Made by a program: the position numbers and the translations under genes. Below, piece after piece: positions 16,173 to 25,116 of a DNA stretch of 64,000 nt; within the stretch, counting starts at the first letter, position 1; each line of letters starts with the position of its first letter. The DNA comes from Streptomyces mutomycini (GTDB lineage: Bacteria > Actinomycetota > Actinomycetes > Streptomycetales > Streptomycetaceae), in contig NZ_MAPV01000031.1 in the NCBI RefSeq assembly GCF_001700505.1, forward strand, positions 49,412-113,411. Direction: 5' to 3'. The notes beneath the pieces are model-generated. The model saw only the letters and a program-made list of their open reading frames with translations. It was not told where the DNA came from and made no database searches.

Positions 16173-17960
16173 ATGCGGGTCATCGCGACGGCCGGGCATG
16201 TCGACCACGGCAAGAGCACACTGATCCACGCACTGACCGGCACCCACCCCGACCGGCTGGCGGAGGAGCGGCGCCGTGGCCTGACCATCGACCTGGGCTT
16301 CGCGTGGACGGATCTGCCATCGGGCGCACGGCTGGCATTCGTCGACGTACCGGGACACGAGAGGTTCGTGCCCACCATGCTGGCCGGCGTGGGGCCCGTG
16401 CCCGCAGTGCTGTTCGTCGTCGCCGCCGACGGGGGCTGGATGCCCCAGTCGGCCGAACACCTCGCCGCCGTGGACGCCCTCGGCGTACGGCACGGACTGC
16501 TCGTCGTCACCCGATGCGACGTGGCCGACCCCGGTCCGGCCACGGCGCAGGCACGGGACCGGATCCGGGCCAGCACCCTCGGCGACGTCGAGGCCGTGGC
16601 CGTCAGCGCCCGCACCGGCGCGGGACTCGGCGAACTGCGCGCCGCCCTCGACCGGTTGGTCGCGCGGCTGACGGACGGGGACGCCGAATCCCCGGTGCGG
16701 CTGTGGATCGACCGGTCGTTCACCGTGCGCGGCAGCGGGCTGGTGGTCACCGGCACCCTCGGGGCTGGGCGGATCCGCAGGGGCGACGTCCTGGTGACCG
16801 CCCGCTCCAGCCGTCCCGTACGCGTCAGGGGGCTGCAGGCCCTCGGCGAGGAGACCGGCCTGGTGCGGGCCACCGCCCGCGTCGCAGTCAACCTCCGAGG
16901 CCTCGACAAGGAGTCGACAGGCCGTGGTGACGCCCTGCTCACACGCGACAGCTTCCTCCCCTGCCTGCACTGCGACGTGCGCGTACACGGCGGAACGCCT
17001 GCCTCGGAACTGCCCCGCACCGCTGTCGCCCACATCGGCTCGGCGGCTGTGCCCGTACGCGTACGGCCGCTCGGTGCGGATACCGTCCGGCTGACCCTGT
17101 CGGAACCTCTGCCGCTGCGCATCGGTGACCGCGCGGTGCTGCGGGATCCCGGCCTGCGGCGGGTGCTCGCCGGTCTGACGGTGCTCGACCCCCAGCCACC
17201 GGAACTGCGGCGCCGTGGCTCCGCAGCACGGCGGGCGGCCGACCTGGGCGAAGCCCACGGCACCCCGGGCGAGGCGGACGAACTGCGGCGCCGACTGCTG
17301 GTCAGACGCGAGGAGTTGACCGCGATGGGGGTGGCCGTCCACACTGCCCCGGTCGCGGGCGACTGGCTTGCCGACCCCGCCCACTGGACCACCCTGCGCG
17401 CCCGGCTTGCCGAACTGGTGGCGGCGTACCTCTCCGAGCGGCCCACCGAGGACGGCATACCGGTGGAGGCCGCCCGGCATCGTCTGGGACTGCCGGCCGT
17501 CTCCCTCGTGGAGGCGCTGGTCACGCCGCCCCTGCGGATGAGTCGCGGGCGTGTGACCGCCGGGCCCGCGGACCAGCCCGCCCCTGTGGCGGACGCGGTG
17601 CGCCGGCTCACCGCTGAACTCGACGGTCGGCCCTTCGCCGCTCCCCACGCCCAGCGGCTCGCGGAACTCGGCTTCGGCCGCCGAGAGCTCGCCGCGGCGG
17701 TCCGCCACGGAGCGATACTGCGGCTCGCGGAGCACGTGGTGCTGCTGCCGGACGCCCCCCGGCTGGCAGCCGACCGGCTGAGGGAACTCGACCAACCGTT
17801 CACCGTGGGAACGGCGAGCCGCGCCCTGGACACCACCCGACGCGTCACCGTTCCCCTGCTGGAGCACTGCGACGTTCAGGGCATCACCGAGGTGCTTCCT
17901 GACAAGCGCCGCCGGTGCGCGCACCGGCGGCGGCAGGCGTCGGTCACCGCATCACGCTGA
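16173..17960 (+). CDS. selB: selenocysteine-specific translation elongation factor
   Basis: 595 residues from ATG 16173. It delivers Sec-tRNA to the ribosome at UGA codons marked by a SECIS hairpin. The GTPase domain shows GHVDHGKST (8-16), RRGLTIDLGFAW, DVPGHERF, and TRCD in place of the common NKxD. Beta-barrel domains follow (RLWIDRSFTVRGSGLVVTGT), then winged-helix domains ending in PFTVGTASRALDTTRRVTVP, which bind SECIS RNA. Length fits the E. coli protein (614). No selenoprotein gene is recognisable in this window; the usual actinobacterial client is a formate dehydrogenase. Confidence 0.95.
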   Translation: MRVIATAGHVDHGKSTLIHALTGTHPDRLAEERRRGLTIDLGFAWTDLPSGARLAFVDVPGHERFVPTMLAGVGPVPAVLFVVAADGGWMPQSAEHLAAVDALGVRHGLLVVTRCDVADPGPATAQARDRIRASTLGDVEAVAVSARTGAGLGELRAALDRLVARLTDGDAESPVRLWIDRSFTVRGSGLVVTGTLGAGRIRRGDVLVTARSSRPVRVRGLQALGEETGLVRATARVAVNLRGLDKESTGRGDALLTRDSFLPCLHCDVRVHGGTPASELPRTAVAHIGSAAVPVRVRPLGADTVRLTLSEPLPLRIGDRAVLRDPGLRRVLAGLTVLDPQPPELRRRGSAARRAADLGEAHGTPGEADELRRRLLVRREELTAMGVAVHTAPVAGDWLADPAHWTTLRARLAELVAAYLSERPTEDGIPVEAARHRLGLPAVSLVEALVTPPLRMSRGRVTAGPADQPAPVADAVRRLTAELDGRPFAAPHAQRLAELGFGRRELAAAVRHGAILRLAEHVVLLPDAPRLAADRLRELDQPFTVGTASRALDTTRRVTVPLLEHCDVQGITEVLPDKRRRCAHRRRQASVTASR

Positions 17961-18680
17961 TCGCATGTACGCCGGCCCCACGGAGGAGGCGTATTTCCGT
18001 GGCGGACGCTCGAGGGGCCGGCTCTCGGTTACGGGAGAGGGGTGCCTCCCGTGGCGTGCCACAGGGGCCGCCGCAGACCCAACCGGGTTCAACCATGGCT
18101 GCGCCGTGACCGTGCTGCGACGACGCCGAGTACCGCGCCGACAGCCAGTACGCGGCTGCTCCGACCAAGGCGTACACAGCGCCCGCCCTGACCAGTGCGC
18201 CGGACAGCGGAGTGCACGGCGCCCCTGGCGCCGACGCCGCGCGGGCCACGTGGCGCGGAAGGAGCGTGCACTTGCTGCACGCACCGTCAATGCCGTGGTC
18301 CGTCCGCGCAGGGCGGAACAACGGGTACACAATGCGGCCGAGCGCGCATCGTCGGTGGGGGGTACAGGGGGTGACTGTGGATCACGGGTGCCGTCTGGAG
18401 TGGTCGGGACCTTCCACTTCGTGCCCGGAAGGAAGAGCACACCTTGACCCGTTCTGGCAGGTGCGATCAGTTGCCACCGAGTGGGATTGCTTCTCGTGGG
18501 CGAACCCGTAGTGGCGCTCACGCATCGCAGGAGACTCGGTATGCTCCTCGCCCTCGTGCGCATGTCGTTCATGGGATGGCGGCCGTCAAGCTCGCGAGGG
18601 ATCGCTCGCCTCCGCCGCGCGTCCGCCGGCCCCAGGGCGCGGACGGTGCGTCAGGCCGCCGGGTCCGGCGCGCGGACGTG
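17961..18680. other. about 0.7 kb with no supportable gene
   Basis: Long frames exist on both strands but are Arg-rich and mutually overlapping. A minus-strand segment near 18130-18215 (GALVRAGAVYALVGAAAYWL) looks like a membrane helix of a lost protein, without a convincing start. Confidence 0.35.
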
Positions 18681-18889
18681 CGCACAACGGAGTCGGCCGA
18701 AGCGGCGGGGATACGCATGCGGCGCGTCCTGGCCACGCTGGAGGACCGCGAGCGAGACATCATCGAACTGCGCTTCGGCCAAGAGATGACCTGAACGGCG
18801 ACTGCCGTGGGCTCTCCCAGATGAACGTCTCACGCCTGCTCACCCGCATACTCGCCAAGCTCCGCGAAGGCATGTTCACCCAGAACTGA
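18681..18889 (+). pseudogene. SigB/SigF-type sigma factor, C-terminal remnant
   Basis: Two frames together spell sigma region 4. The first gives RVLATLEDRERDIIELRFGQ EMT and then an in-frame TGA at 18792-18794. The second, one frame on, gives LSQMNVSRLLTRILAKLREG MFTQN with a stop at 18887-18889. Intact Streptomyces SigB-family proteins read ERERRI-LLRF----TQ-EIA-ELGVSQMHVSRLLARTL--LR here. Regions 1.2-3 are missing upstream. With an internal stop, a frame change and no N-terminus, this is a dead gene. It lies next to an STAS protein of the kind that regulates such sigma factors. Confidence 0.8.
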
Positions 18890-18964
18890 CAGCCACCCCC
18901 GGCCCAGCGGCCACAGCTGAGACTGCGCTGCACCTGGGCCACCCGGTCCCAGCCGGGCCGCGGG

Positions 18965-19324
18965 CTACTCGTCACGGCTCAGAGCTTCCCGGGCGGCATC
19001 GACACTCGGGTGCACCCGCAGTATCTGGCCCGCCCCTGTGACTTCCAGCAATCGGCGTACAGGGGCGGAGGCTGCGGCGATGCGCAGGGGAGCGGCCTGG
19101 TTGATGCGCAGAAGCAGGTTCAAAAAGGAGGAGTCGGCGAACGTCACCCCGCTCGCCTCCAGCACAATGGCGTCGTGGTCGGTCGCAGCCCGTTCGAGAC
19201 CTTCCTGCAACGGGCGGGCGGACTCGCTGTCCAATTCGCCCTCGGCAACAACAAGGGCAATAGCGAGCGGCAAGTCTTCTCCAGAGGTCGGCGGATGTTG
19301 CAGCCCCCCGGTTGAGGCACACAC
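18965..19324 (-). CDS. STAS-domain anti-sigma factor antagonist
   Basis: 119 residues from GTG 19324. After about 18 variable residues, the STAS fold covers the rest: LAIALVVAEGELDSESARPL, DHDAIVLEASGVTFADSSFL NLLLRIN, and a closing helix RVHPSVDAAREAL. The ADSSFLN loop carries the serine that is phosphorylated in SpoIIAA/RsbV proteins to switch partner binding. It would free a SigB/SigF-type sigma factor by trapping an anti-sigma kinase. The neighbouring sigma gene is broken, so its current partner is probably elsewhere, or it is a relict. Confidence 0.85.
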   Translation of the reverse strand: MCASTGGLQHPPTSGEDLPLAIALVVAEGELDSESARPLQEGLERAATDHDAIVLEASGVTFADSSFLNLLLRINQAAPLRIAAASAPVRRLLEVTGAGQILRVHPSVDAAREALSRDE

Positions 19325-19671
19325 AACCCTGAACAGTTACCGAACGCAAGTGCGACACGCGGCTTCCGGTCGCCACCCGGGACAGGGAACATCGCCGGGC
19401 TTTGCGCCAGGGCTGATGCGTTCTCAGGTTGTGAGATGAAGTAGCTCGCACGCGTGGGCAGGGTGTGACCGGTAGTGGTCACGCGGACCGGACCGTACGC
19501 GGACGTCTCAGCCACCTTGTACGAAGCAGGGCCAGAGCGCCCGGGTAGGTCGCTCACCCGTTGGCTGTGGCCGTGCCGATCATCGTCCCCAGCCGTTCGG
19601 GGGACACGCGGGCCACATCCGGCGCGATTCCCGCCCCGCCGGGGCATCCCTTGGTGCAACGAAAGGGAGAC
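19325..19671. other. intergenic, no gene seen
   Basis: 347 bases between the divergent STAS and GYD genes. It should contain both promoters, but I could not pick convincing -35/-10 pairs. Confidence 0.4.
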
Positions 19672-20001
19672 ATGATGCCGCTCTATCTATCGAGGTTCAG
19701 CTACACACCGGAGACTTGGGCGAGGCTGATCGTCCACCCCGAGGACCGCGCAAAGGCCGCTCAGGCGTACATCGAGTCCGTCGGCGGGAAGCTCCACGGC
19801 TTCTGGTACGCCTTCGGCACGCACGACGGCTACAACCTGTGGGAGGCCCCCGACAACGTGTCCATGGCCGCGGTTGCGCTGGCGATTAGTGGAGGCGGCG
19901 CGCTTGGCTCGTTCGAGACGACAGTTCTCCTGACCGTCGATGAAACCATGGATGCCCTGCGCGAAGCCGAACGAGTCCAGTACCGGGCGCCGGGCGCGTA
20001 G
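19672..20001 (+). CDS. GYD-domain protein
   Basis: 109 residues from ATG 19672 (AAAGGGAGA just upstream; a second ATG follows directly). The sequence MMPLYLSRFSYTPETWARL, then AYIESVGGKLHGFWYAFGTH DGYNLWEAPDN, is the GYD family, named for the Gly-Tyr-Asp near residue 60 (here DGYN). These small ferredoxin-like-fold proteins have no established biochemical role. Complete, with normal family length. It converges on the kinase gene 50 bases downstream. Confidence 0.88.
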   Translation: MMPLYLSRFSYTPETWARLIVHPEDRAKAAQAYIESVGGKLHGFWYAFGTHDGYNLWEAPDNVSMAAVALAISGGGALGSFETTVLLTVDETMDALREAERVQYRAPGA

Positions 20002-20050
20002 CGGCCCTGGCTCGAGGTCGACGACGTCAGGCGGCGTTCTCTTCGCACTT

Positions 20051-21505
20051 TCAGTGTTGTGGCGCCCTCCTGTTGGCCTTCTCCTCCTGGGCTTCGTCCG
20101 TGACCTCTCCTGCTTTCCTTGCTTGGCCAGGCGGCCTGCGTGGCTTGGCGGTCGGCGTGCCCCCCTGCGTTGTCGTTGCGGATGTGGTTGGTGTGGCTTG
20201 CGCAGCCTTGCCTGATGAGCTGTGTGCGCCTCCGTCGACAGCGGATCCTTTTCTCGGGCCTGGAGAATCGGGGCGGACGGTTTGCCCGTCAGTGTGCCGA
20301 GAGAGCATGCCGACCGAGGTCGTGGGTTCAGAGGGTGGCGCCGCCGTGGGTGTGGTGCCTGAATTCTTCCGCCCTGCGCTGCCAGAGCGACCCGCCTCTC
20401 CCGCGGGGGCGGCGCCGGTAGCCCTGGTCGCGCCTCGGTCACTGTCTTGTGGCGCGGAGCTGCCGGTGACGGAGAGGGTGGTTGCCGTAACGGCGGCGAG
20501 TGCGATGGTCGCACCCGCTATGAGGGTGCGACCCCGTGCAGGCGAGGATCGGGGGGCGGCCCGTTTTCCACGGGGCATTGGATTCGTGTGGGTGACCTCG
20601 GCCGTCTGCGATGACCCTTCGCTGCCGATGAGGCTGGTGGTGGACGCCGACGGTCCAGGTGCGATGTGCGCCTCGTCGACCAGCGACATCAGAGTATGCG
20701 CGCAGTGACGAGCTGTTGGACGGTTCTGTTCGTCCAGGCCTGTCATGTCTCGCAGCAGATTGCTCAGTTGTTCCGGCAGCCAGTGAGGCAGAACGGGGCT
20801 CCGGTGCAGTCGTGCGATCGCCGCTTCAAGGGGGCCACCGTCGTACTCGAGCCTCCCTGTGAGGCATTCGAGGAGCACCAGACCAAGGGCGTATATATCG
20901 GCGGGCCGGCCAACAGGCTCGCCGAGGACCTGCTCGGGAGCGAGGTAGGCCGCGGTGCCGATGAGCGTGCCAGTCGCGGTGTGGGAGGTGGTGTCCAGCA
21001 GCCGGGAGATGCCGAAGTCCGCGAGATGGGGCCGGTTCCTGGCATCCAGGAGAATGTTGGACGGCTTGACGTCTCGATGGACGATTCCTGTTTCGTGTGC
21101 GTGAGCCAACGCATGAGCGAGGTCCGCGCCGATTGCAGCAGTCGCTTCGGGTGGTAGCGGTCCCTCAGCGATGCGGGTCTTCAGTGTGTCACCTTGGATC
21201 AGTTGCATGACCAGGAAGGCACGTCCATCGTGTTGCCCGGCGTCGTAGGCGGTGACAAGCCCAGGATGGTGCAGCCGGGCCAGGATCACCGCTTCGCTGT
21301 GCCAGGTCTCCTCCCTGCCGATACCGATGCCGGCGTCGGGACGGAAGATCTTGACCGCTACCGGTCGTCGCAACCGCAGATCGAAACCTCGGTGGACGTC
21401 CGCAGCACCGCCTGAGCCGAGAAGCTTGTCCAGGCGGTACCGGCCGCCCAGCACCTCGGCGGAGCACCGGGAAGCTGTGGCCTGAGCAAAGTCACGAAGC
21501 CTCAT
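20051..21505 (-). CDS. membrane Ser/Thr protein kinase (PknB type, no PASTA)
   Basis: 484 residues from ATG 21505. The kinase domain (about 22-280) has the glycine loop LLGSGGAADVHRG, Lys52 in VAVKIF, HRDVKPSN (143-150), DFGISRLL (163-170) and APEQVLGEP. A juxtamembrane basic stretch leads to one membrane helix (TLIAGATIALAAVTATTLSV, about 327-346). The extracytoplasmic 130 residues are Ser/Thr/Pro/Gly-rich and disordered, with no PASTA repeat or folded sensor. Active-site residues are intact. Substrate unknown; no partner gene adjoins it except the GYD protein facing it. Confidence 0.93.
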   Translation of the reverse strand: MRLRDFAQATASRCSAEVLGGRYRLDKLLGSGGAADVHRGFDLRLRRPVAVKIFRPDAGIGIGREETWHSEAVILARLHHPGLVTAYDAGQHDGRAFLVMQLIQGDTLKTRIAEGPLPPEATAAIGADLAHALAHAHETGIVHRDVKPSNILLDARNRPHLADFGISRLLDTTSHTATGTLIGTAAYLAPEQVLGEPVGRPADIYALGLVLLECLTGRLEYDGGPLEAAIARLHRSPVLPHWLPEQLSNLLRDMTGLDEQNRPTARHCAHTLMSLVDEAHIAPGPSASTTSLIGSEGSSQTAEVTHTNPMPRGKRAAPRSSPARGRTLIAGATIALAAVTATTLSVTGSSAPQDSDRGATRATGAAPAGEAGRSGSAGRKNSGTTPTAAPPSEPTTSVGMLSRHTDGQTVRPDSPGPRKGSAVDGGAHSSSGKAAQATPTTSATTTQGGTPTAKPRRPPGQARKAGEVTDEAQEEKANRRAPQH

Positions 21506-21853
21506 TCCCTCTCCCCTGCATCGAAGGGCCGATGCCCTCGGCGAGCCGCGACCGACGCGCCTGGGAACGCGGGTACCCGCTAAGAGCTGGAATACCCACC
21601 TTCTCGCCGGCAGAGGGGCTCAAGGCTGACGCACGTACGCGAGGAGGCACGGTTGACTGACGGGATGGAGAGGAAATCGTGCATGACCTGGACGAGGGGC
21701 CATCGACACGCACCCGAGACTCGGCCCCGTGCCCGCGGCGCCCGGAATCCTTGGAGCACGGGTATTGCCGTAGCGTGATCGCCTGCCGCATGGAATGTCC
21801 ATGTGACCGGTCTGCCCGTGCGAGGGATTCCGGTGGCGAGCGATGGGACCGTG
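21506..21853. other. intergenic, no gene seen
   Basis: 348 bases between the divergent kinase and FKBP genes. Frames here are short or overlap without coding character. Confidence 0.4.
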
Positions 21854-22273
21854 ATGACCGAACTGACGAAGCCCAGAATCGAGGTTCCGGAGGGTGTCGC
21901 GACCACCGAGTTGACGATCCGGGACCTCGTGATTGGGGACGGGCCCGAAGCACAGCCGGGCAGGGTCGTCCAGGTTCACTACGTTGGGGTCACGTTCTCG
22001 TCCGGAAGGGAGTTCGACTCCTCCTGGGAGCGGGACCGGCCGTTCAAGTTCGCCGTGGGCGGCGGCAAGGTCATCAAGGGCTGGGACCGGGGGGTGAGGG
22101 GAATGAAAGCCGGCGGCCGGCGCGAGATCATCGTTCCCCCGCGTCTCGGTTACGGCAGCCAGTCACCCTCTCCGTTGATCCCGGCGGGCTCGACGCTGAT
22201 CTTCGTCGTGGACCTGCTCACGGTGGTGGGCGGGCCCGCCGGAGCGAGGCCCGGCTTGACCGGCTCGGCCTGA
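21854..22273 (+). CDS. FKBP-type peptidyl-prolyl cis-trans isomerase
   Basis: 139 residues from ATG 21854. This start gives MTELTKPRIEVPEG, the conserved N-terminus of Streptomyces FKBPs; upstream in-frame ATG 21803 would add 17 atypical residues. The FKBP fold is complete: GRVVQVHYVGVTFSSGREFD, PFKFAVGGGKVIKGWDRGV, GMKAGGRREIIVPPRLGYG, and PAGSTLIFVVDLLTV. Active-site aromatics (Tyr of VHYVG, Phe of PFKF, Trp of KGWD, Tyr of LGYG) are present. It lacks a signal peptide and acts in the cytoplasm. It should catalyse proline isomerisation during folding. Confidence 0.93.
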   Translation: MTELTKPRIEVPEGVATTELTIRDLVIGDGPEAQPGRVVQVHYVGVTFSSGREFDSSWERDRPFKFAVGGGKVIKGWDRGVRGMKAGGRREIIVPPRLGYGSQSPSPLIPAGSTLIFVVDLLTVVGGPAGARPGLTGSA

Positions 22274-22593
22274 ACCTGGAGCTCCTGAGGGGCTGGGGGT
22301 CCTGTCGCTCCCACGTAAGGACAGAGGCACTCATCGACAGACACCTACTCAACCCATGGCGCGTGAGGTGACGGCCTGCCCAAGGTGTGCCCGGTCCCGG
22401 ATTCCGCCACAGGGAGACCAGCGGGCCAGCGGATGTGTCGGCTCCCGGCGACCCTGGTTGTCTCAACGGAGGCGGGTGGATACCAATACGGTCGTCCAGA
22501 TCCGGGTCACCGGCACACACAGGGGCGGGCAGGTGATGAGCAACCTGTGCGCTGGGGCAACTACGACGACCAGTTCCTGAACAGCTACGGCGA
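22274..22593. other. eroded DNA, no gene seen
   Basis: 320 bases between FKBP and the salicylate synthase remnant. One frame near 22555-22590 reads WGNYDDQFLNSYGD, a coding-like scrap that may belong to a lost gene fused to the remnant by deletion. Confidence 0.35.
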
Positions 22594-23295
22594 CCGAAGA
22601 CCTACCTGGCCGGGCGCTCGGTCTACTCGCCCGCCAGGTCTTTCCTGTTCGACCTCGGCGGCATGGAGGCCGCGGGCTTCAGCCCCGAAACCGTCGTGGA
22701 GGTGTCGGCGGACGGCCATGTGTCCACCCAGCCGCTGGCGGGCACCCGGGCGCTCAGCGGGGACGCCGTCGAGGACGCGGCTCGGCGCGCGGAACTCCTC
22801 ACTGACGCCAAGGAGATCTACGAGCACGCGATATCCGTCCAGGTCGCATGGGGCGAGATGGTGCAGGTGTGCCGCGAGGGCTCGGTGCGGGCCGAGGAGT
22901 TCATGACCGTCAAGGAGCGCGGCAGCGTCCAGCACATCGCTTCCCGGGTGAGCGGTGAGCTGTCGTCCCTGGACCGCGGTCCGTGGCCGGCGCTTGCCGC
23001 CGTCTTCCCCGCGGTCACCGCGTCGGGCGTACCCAAGCAGGCCGCGTACCGGGCCATCCGCAGCCTGGAGCAGGGGGTGCGCGGGCTCTACAGCGGGGCG
23101 GTGCTCACGGTCGGCAGTGACGGGTCGCTGGACGCTGCGCTCGTGCTGCGCACGGTCTTCCGGCAGCACGGGCGGACCTGGCTGCGGGCGGGCGCCGGCA
23201 TCGTCGACCAGTCGCTGCCCGAGCGGGAGTTCGAGGAGACCTGCGAGAAGCTGCGGAGCGTCTCGCGCACGCTGGTGCGGGCGCAGGGGCGGTAG
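22594..23295 (+). pseudogene. salicylate synthase (MbtI/Irp9-like), C-terminal half only
   Basis: The frame reads KTYLAGRSVYSPARSFLFDL, then AAGFSPETVVEVSADGHVST QPLAGTRALSGD, EFMTVKERGSVQHIASRV, FPAVTASGVPKQAAYRAI, RGLYSGAVLTVGSDGSLDAA and WLRAGAGIVDQSLPEREFEE. This is the chorismate-binding half of salicylate/isochorismate-pyruvate-lyase enzymes, including the PETVVEV and TVKERGSVQH active-site segments. The N-terminal 200 or so residues are absent; ATG 22663 could still allow a 210-residue fragment. The truncation probably abolishes activity. It may be the trace of a lost salicylate-capped siderophore locus. Confidence 0.85.
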
Positions 23296-23343
23296 CGGCC
23301 GGACGGAGGCCCCGGCGGCAGCCACTCAACCTTTACGGGACTG

Positions 23344-23398
23344 TTCGACTTGTGTCGCGCTCCGCGTTACGCTCAACCCGAACAGTGGTGTTCAAGTT
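23344..23398 (+). promoter_or_regulatory. promoter and palindromic operator of the DHA2 exporter
   Basis: TTCGAC (23344-23349) and TACGCT (23368-23373) are 18 bases apart. Immediately downstream, 23375-23398 is a perfect palindrome: AAC, two bases, GAACA, four bases, TGTTC, two bases, GTT. It covers the expected start of transcription, so a bound repressor would block the exporter. The TetR gene at 25117 is the obvious candidate. A related half-site (TGTTCGACTT) lies at 23342-23351. Confidence 0.7.
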
Positions 23399-23410
23399 AA
23401 GGAGCATGTC

Positions 23411-25036
23411 GTGACTGCAGCGTCGCCCCCGCCCCCCACAGGCACCCCGCCGGGAGCGGCAGGTCACCCTTTGCGCTGGCCGATTCTGGTGGTGCTGTGC
23501 CTGAGTCTGCTGATCGTGGGGCTCGACGTCACCGTACTGAACGTCGCCCTGCCCACGCTCATCAACGAACTCGGGGCCTCCACCGGTGAGTTGCAGTGGC
23601 TGGTCGACATCTACAGCCTCATGGCGGCCGGCCTGATGCTCTTCGCCGGCAGCCTCGCCGACCGCTACGGCCGCAAGCCGGTCTTCCTCTCGGGCCTGGT
23701 CCTCTTCTCCGGCGCCTCCGCCGTCGCCGCGTTCTCCGGCAGCACTGCCCAGCTCATGATCGCCCGCGGGGTCATGGGCGTCGGCGAAGCCCTGATCATG
23801 CCCGCTACGCTCTCCATCATCGGCGTCGTCTTCACCGACCCCAAGGAACGGATGAAGGCGATCGGCCTCTGGTCCGCAATGATCGGAGTCGGCCTGGCCA
23901 TGGGCCCGCTGGTCGGTGGCTGGTTGCTCGGCCAGTTCTGGTGGGGTTCCGTCTTCCTGATCAACGTGCCCATCGGCATCCTCGCTCTGGCCGCCGCGAT
24001 CAAGATGGTTCCGAACTCCAAGGCGGCCGTCGCCCGACGACTGGACCTGCCGGGCGCCCTGCTCTCCGTGCTCGGCATCGGCACACTCCTCTGGGCGATC
24101 ATCGAAGGCCCGTCCAAGGGCTGGTCCAGTGCGCCGGTGCTGATCGCCTTCGCCGGCGCGGCGCTGCTGCTGACCGCCTTCCTCGGACGCGAGCACACCG
24201 CCGAGGAGCCGATGCTGCCGCTGGGGATCTTCGCCCACCGGCGCCTTGCTGTGGGGAACATCCTGGTCTTCCTCGGGCTGCTCTCCCTGCTCGGGGCGCT
24301 GTTCGTGATCGTCCAGTACCTGCAGTTCGTACTCGGCTACGACGCGGGGGAGACCGGGCTGCGCATCGCACCCACCGCCCTGATCATCCTGCTCGCCGCC
24401 CCACTCGCGTCCTTGCTGGGCCAGAAGGCAGGAACCCGCTGGCTGGCGGCCACCGGACTCGCGTTCGCCGTGGTCTCCCTGCTGATCCTCGCGACCACCG
24501 GAGACGGCGACGGCTACGGTCGGGCGCTGGCCGCGATGCTGTTCCTCGGCTTCGGGGCGGGGTTCATCATCGGTCCGACAAGCGACGCCATCGTCGGGTC
24601 CCTCTCCGAGGACGACCTCGGCGTCGGCTCCGCCACCAACAGTGCGGCCGTGCAACTGGGGTCGGCCCTCGGAGTGGCTGTGCTCGGCAGCCTGCTGGCC
24701 GGCACCTACCGCAGCGAAGTGACGGACAGCAAGCCCGCGGCCGGTCTTCCGGACGCGGCCCTGGATGTCGCAGGAGACTCCCTCGGAGGTGCCCTCGCTG
24801 TCGCCGGCGAGTTGCCTGGCGGGGCGGGGGAGTCGTTCGCCGATCTGGCGCGGTCCGCCTTCGTCTCCGGGATGGCGCCCTCGATGTTCACCGGTGCCGC
24901 CGTCGCCGCCGTCGGTATCGTCGTCTCGGTGCTGCTGTTCCCCAAAGGCAGAGTCGGTGACGCGGGCCTCGCGAAGCTGCCGGAGCAGTCCGACGCCGCG
25001 TCCGCCAGCAAGCCCGATCCGCAAGTCCATGCCTGA
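23411..25036 (+). CDS. MFS drug exporter, DHA2 (14-helix) family
   Basis: 541 residues from GTG 23411, six bases after AAGGAG; the ATG at 23406 is out of frame. It has the 14-helix layout of QacA/EmrB-type drug:proton antiporters. Motif C-like VTVLNVALPTLINEL is in helix 1, motif A GSLADRYGRKPVFLSG follows helix 2, and IARGVMGVGEALIMPA comes next, with GLAMGPLVGGWLLGQFWWGS VFLINVP in helix 5. A tail of about 40 residues is cytoplasmic. It should pump hydrophobic or cationic compounds out of the cell. Regulation by the next gene (TetR) is inferred from the operator in front. Confidence 0.93.
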   Translation: MTAASPPPPTGTPPGAAGHPLRWPILVVLCLSLLIVGLDVTVLNVALPTLINELGASTGELQWLVDIYSLMAAGLMLFAGSLADRYGRKPVFLSGLVLFSGASAVAAFSGSTAQLMIARGVMGVGEALIMPATLSIIGVVFTDPKERMKAIGLWSAMIGVGLAMGPLVGGWLLGQFWWGSVFLINVPIGILALAAAIKMVPNSKAAVARRLDLPGALLSVLGIGTLLWAIIEGPSKGWSSAPVLIAFAGAALLLTAFLGREHTAEEPMLPLGIFAHRRLAVGNILVFLGLLSLLGALFVIVQYLQFVLGYDAGETGLRIAPTALIILLAAPLASLLGQKAGTRWLAATGLAFAVVSLLILATTGDGDGYGRALAAMLFLGFGAGFIIGPTSDAIVGSLSEDDLGVGSATNSAAVQLGSALGVAVLGSLLAGTYRSEVTDSKPAAGLPDAALDVAGDSLGGALAVAGELPGGAGESFADLARSAFVSGMAPSMFTGAAVAAVGIVVSVLLFPKGRVGDAGLAKLPEQSDAASASKPDPQVHA

Positions 25037-25116
25037 CGGGGCGCGGAAGGGGCCCGCCTCAGAGCTACGGCTCGACACGTGGTCCCTCCCCGGAGGGGGT
25101 GGCCTACGCTCACATC

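Noticed and set aside
15468..17924. An 818-codon open frame on the strand opposite selA/selB
   Set aside because: It is the antisense shadow of two well-identified genes. Its composition (Arg/Gly/Ala repeats) and lack of a recognisable family are typical of GC-rich mirror frames.
22594..22645. Hairpin around the start of the salicylate synthase remnant (ACCTGGC and GCCAGGT arms)
   Set aside because: The arms fall in the coding frame of the remnant and contain a bulge; chance complementarity in GC-rich coding DNA is the simpler view.
23333..25078. Long minus-strand frame opposite the DHA2 exporter
   Set aside because: Shadow of a clear 14-helix transporter; low-complexity Glu/Asp/Gly/Gln-rich product with no domain.
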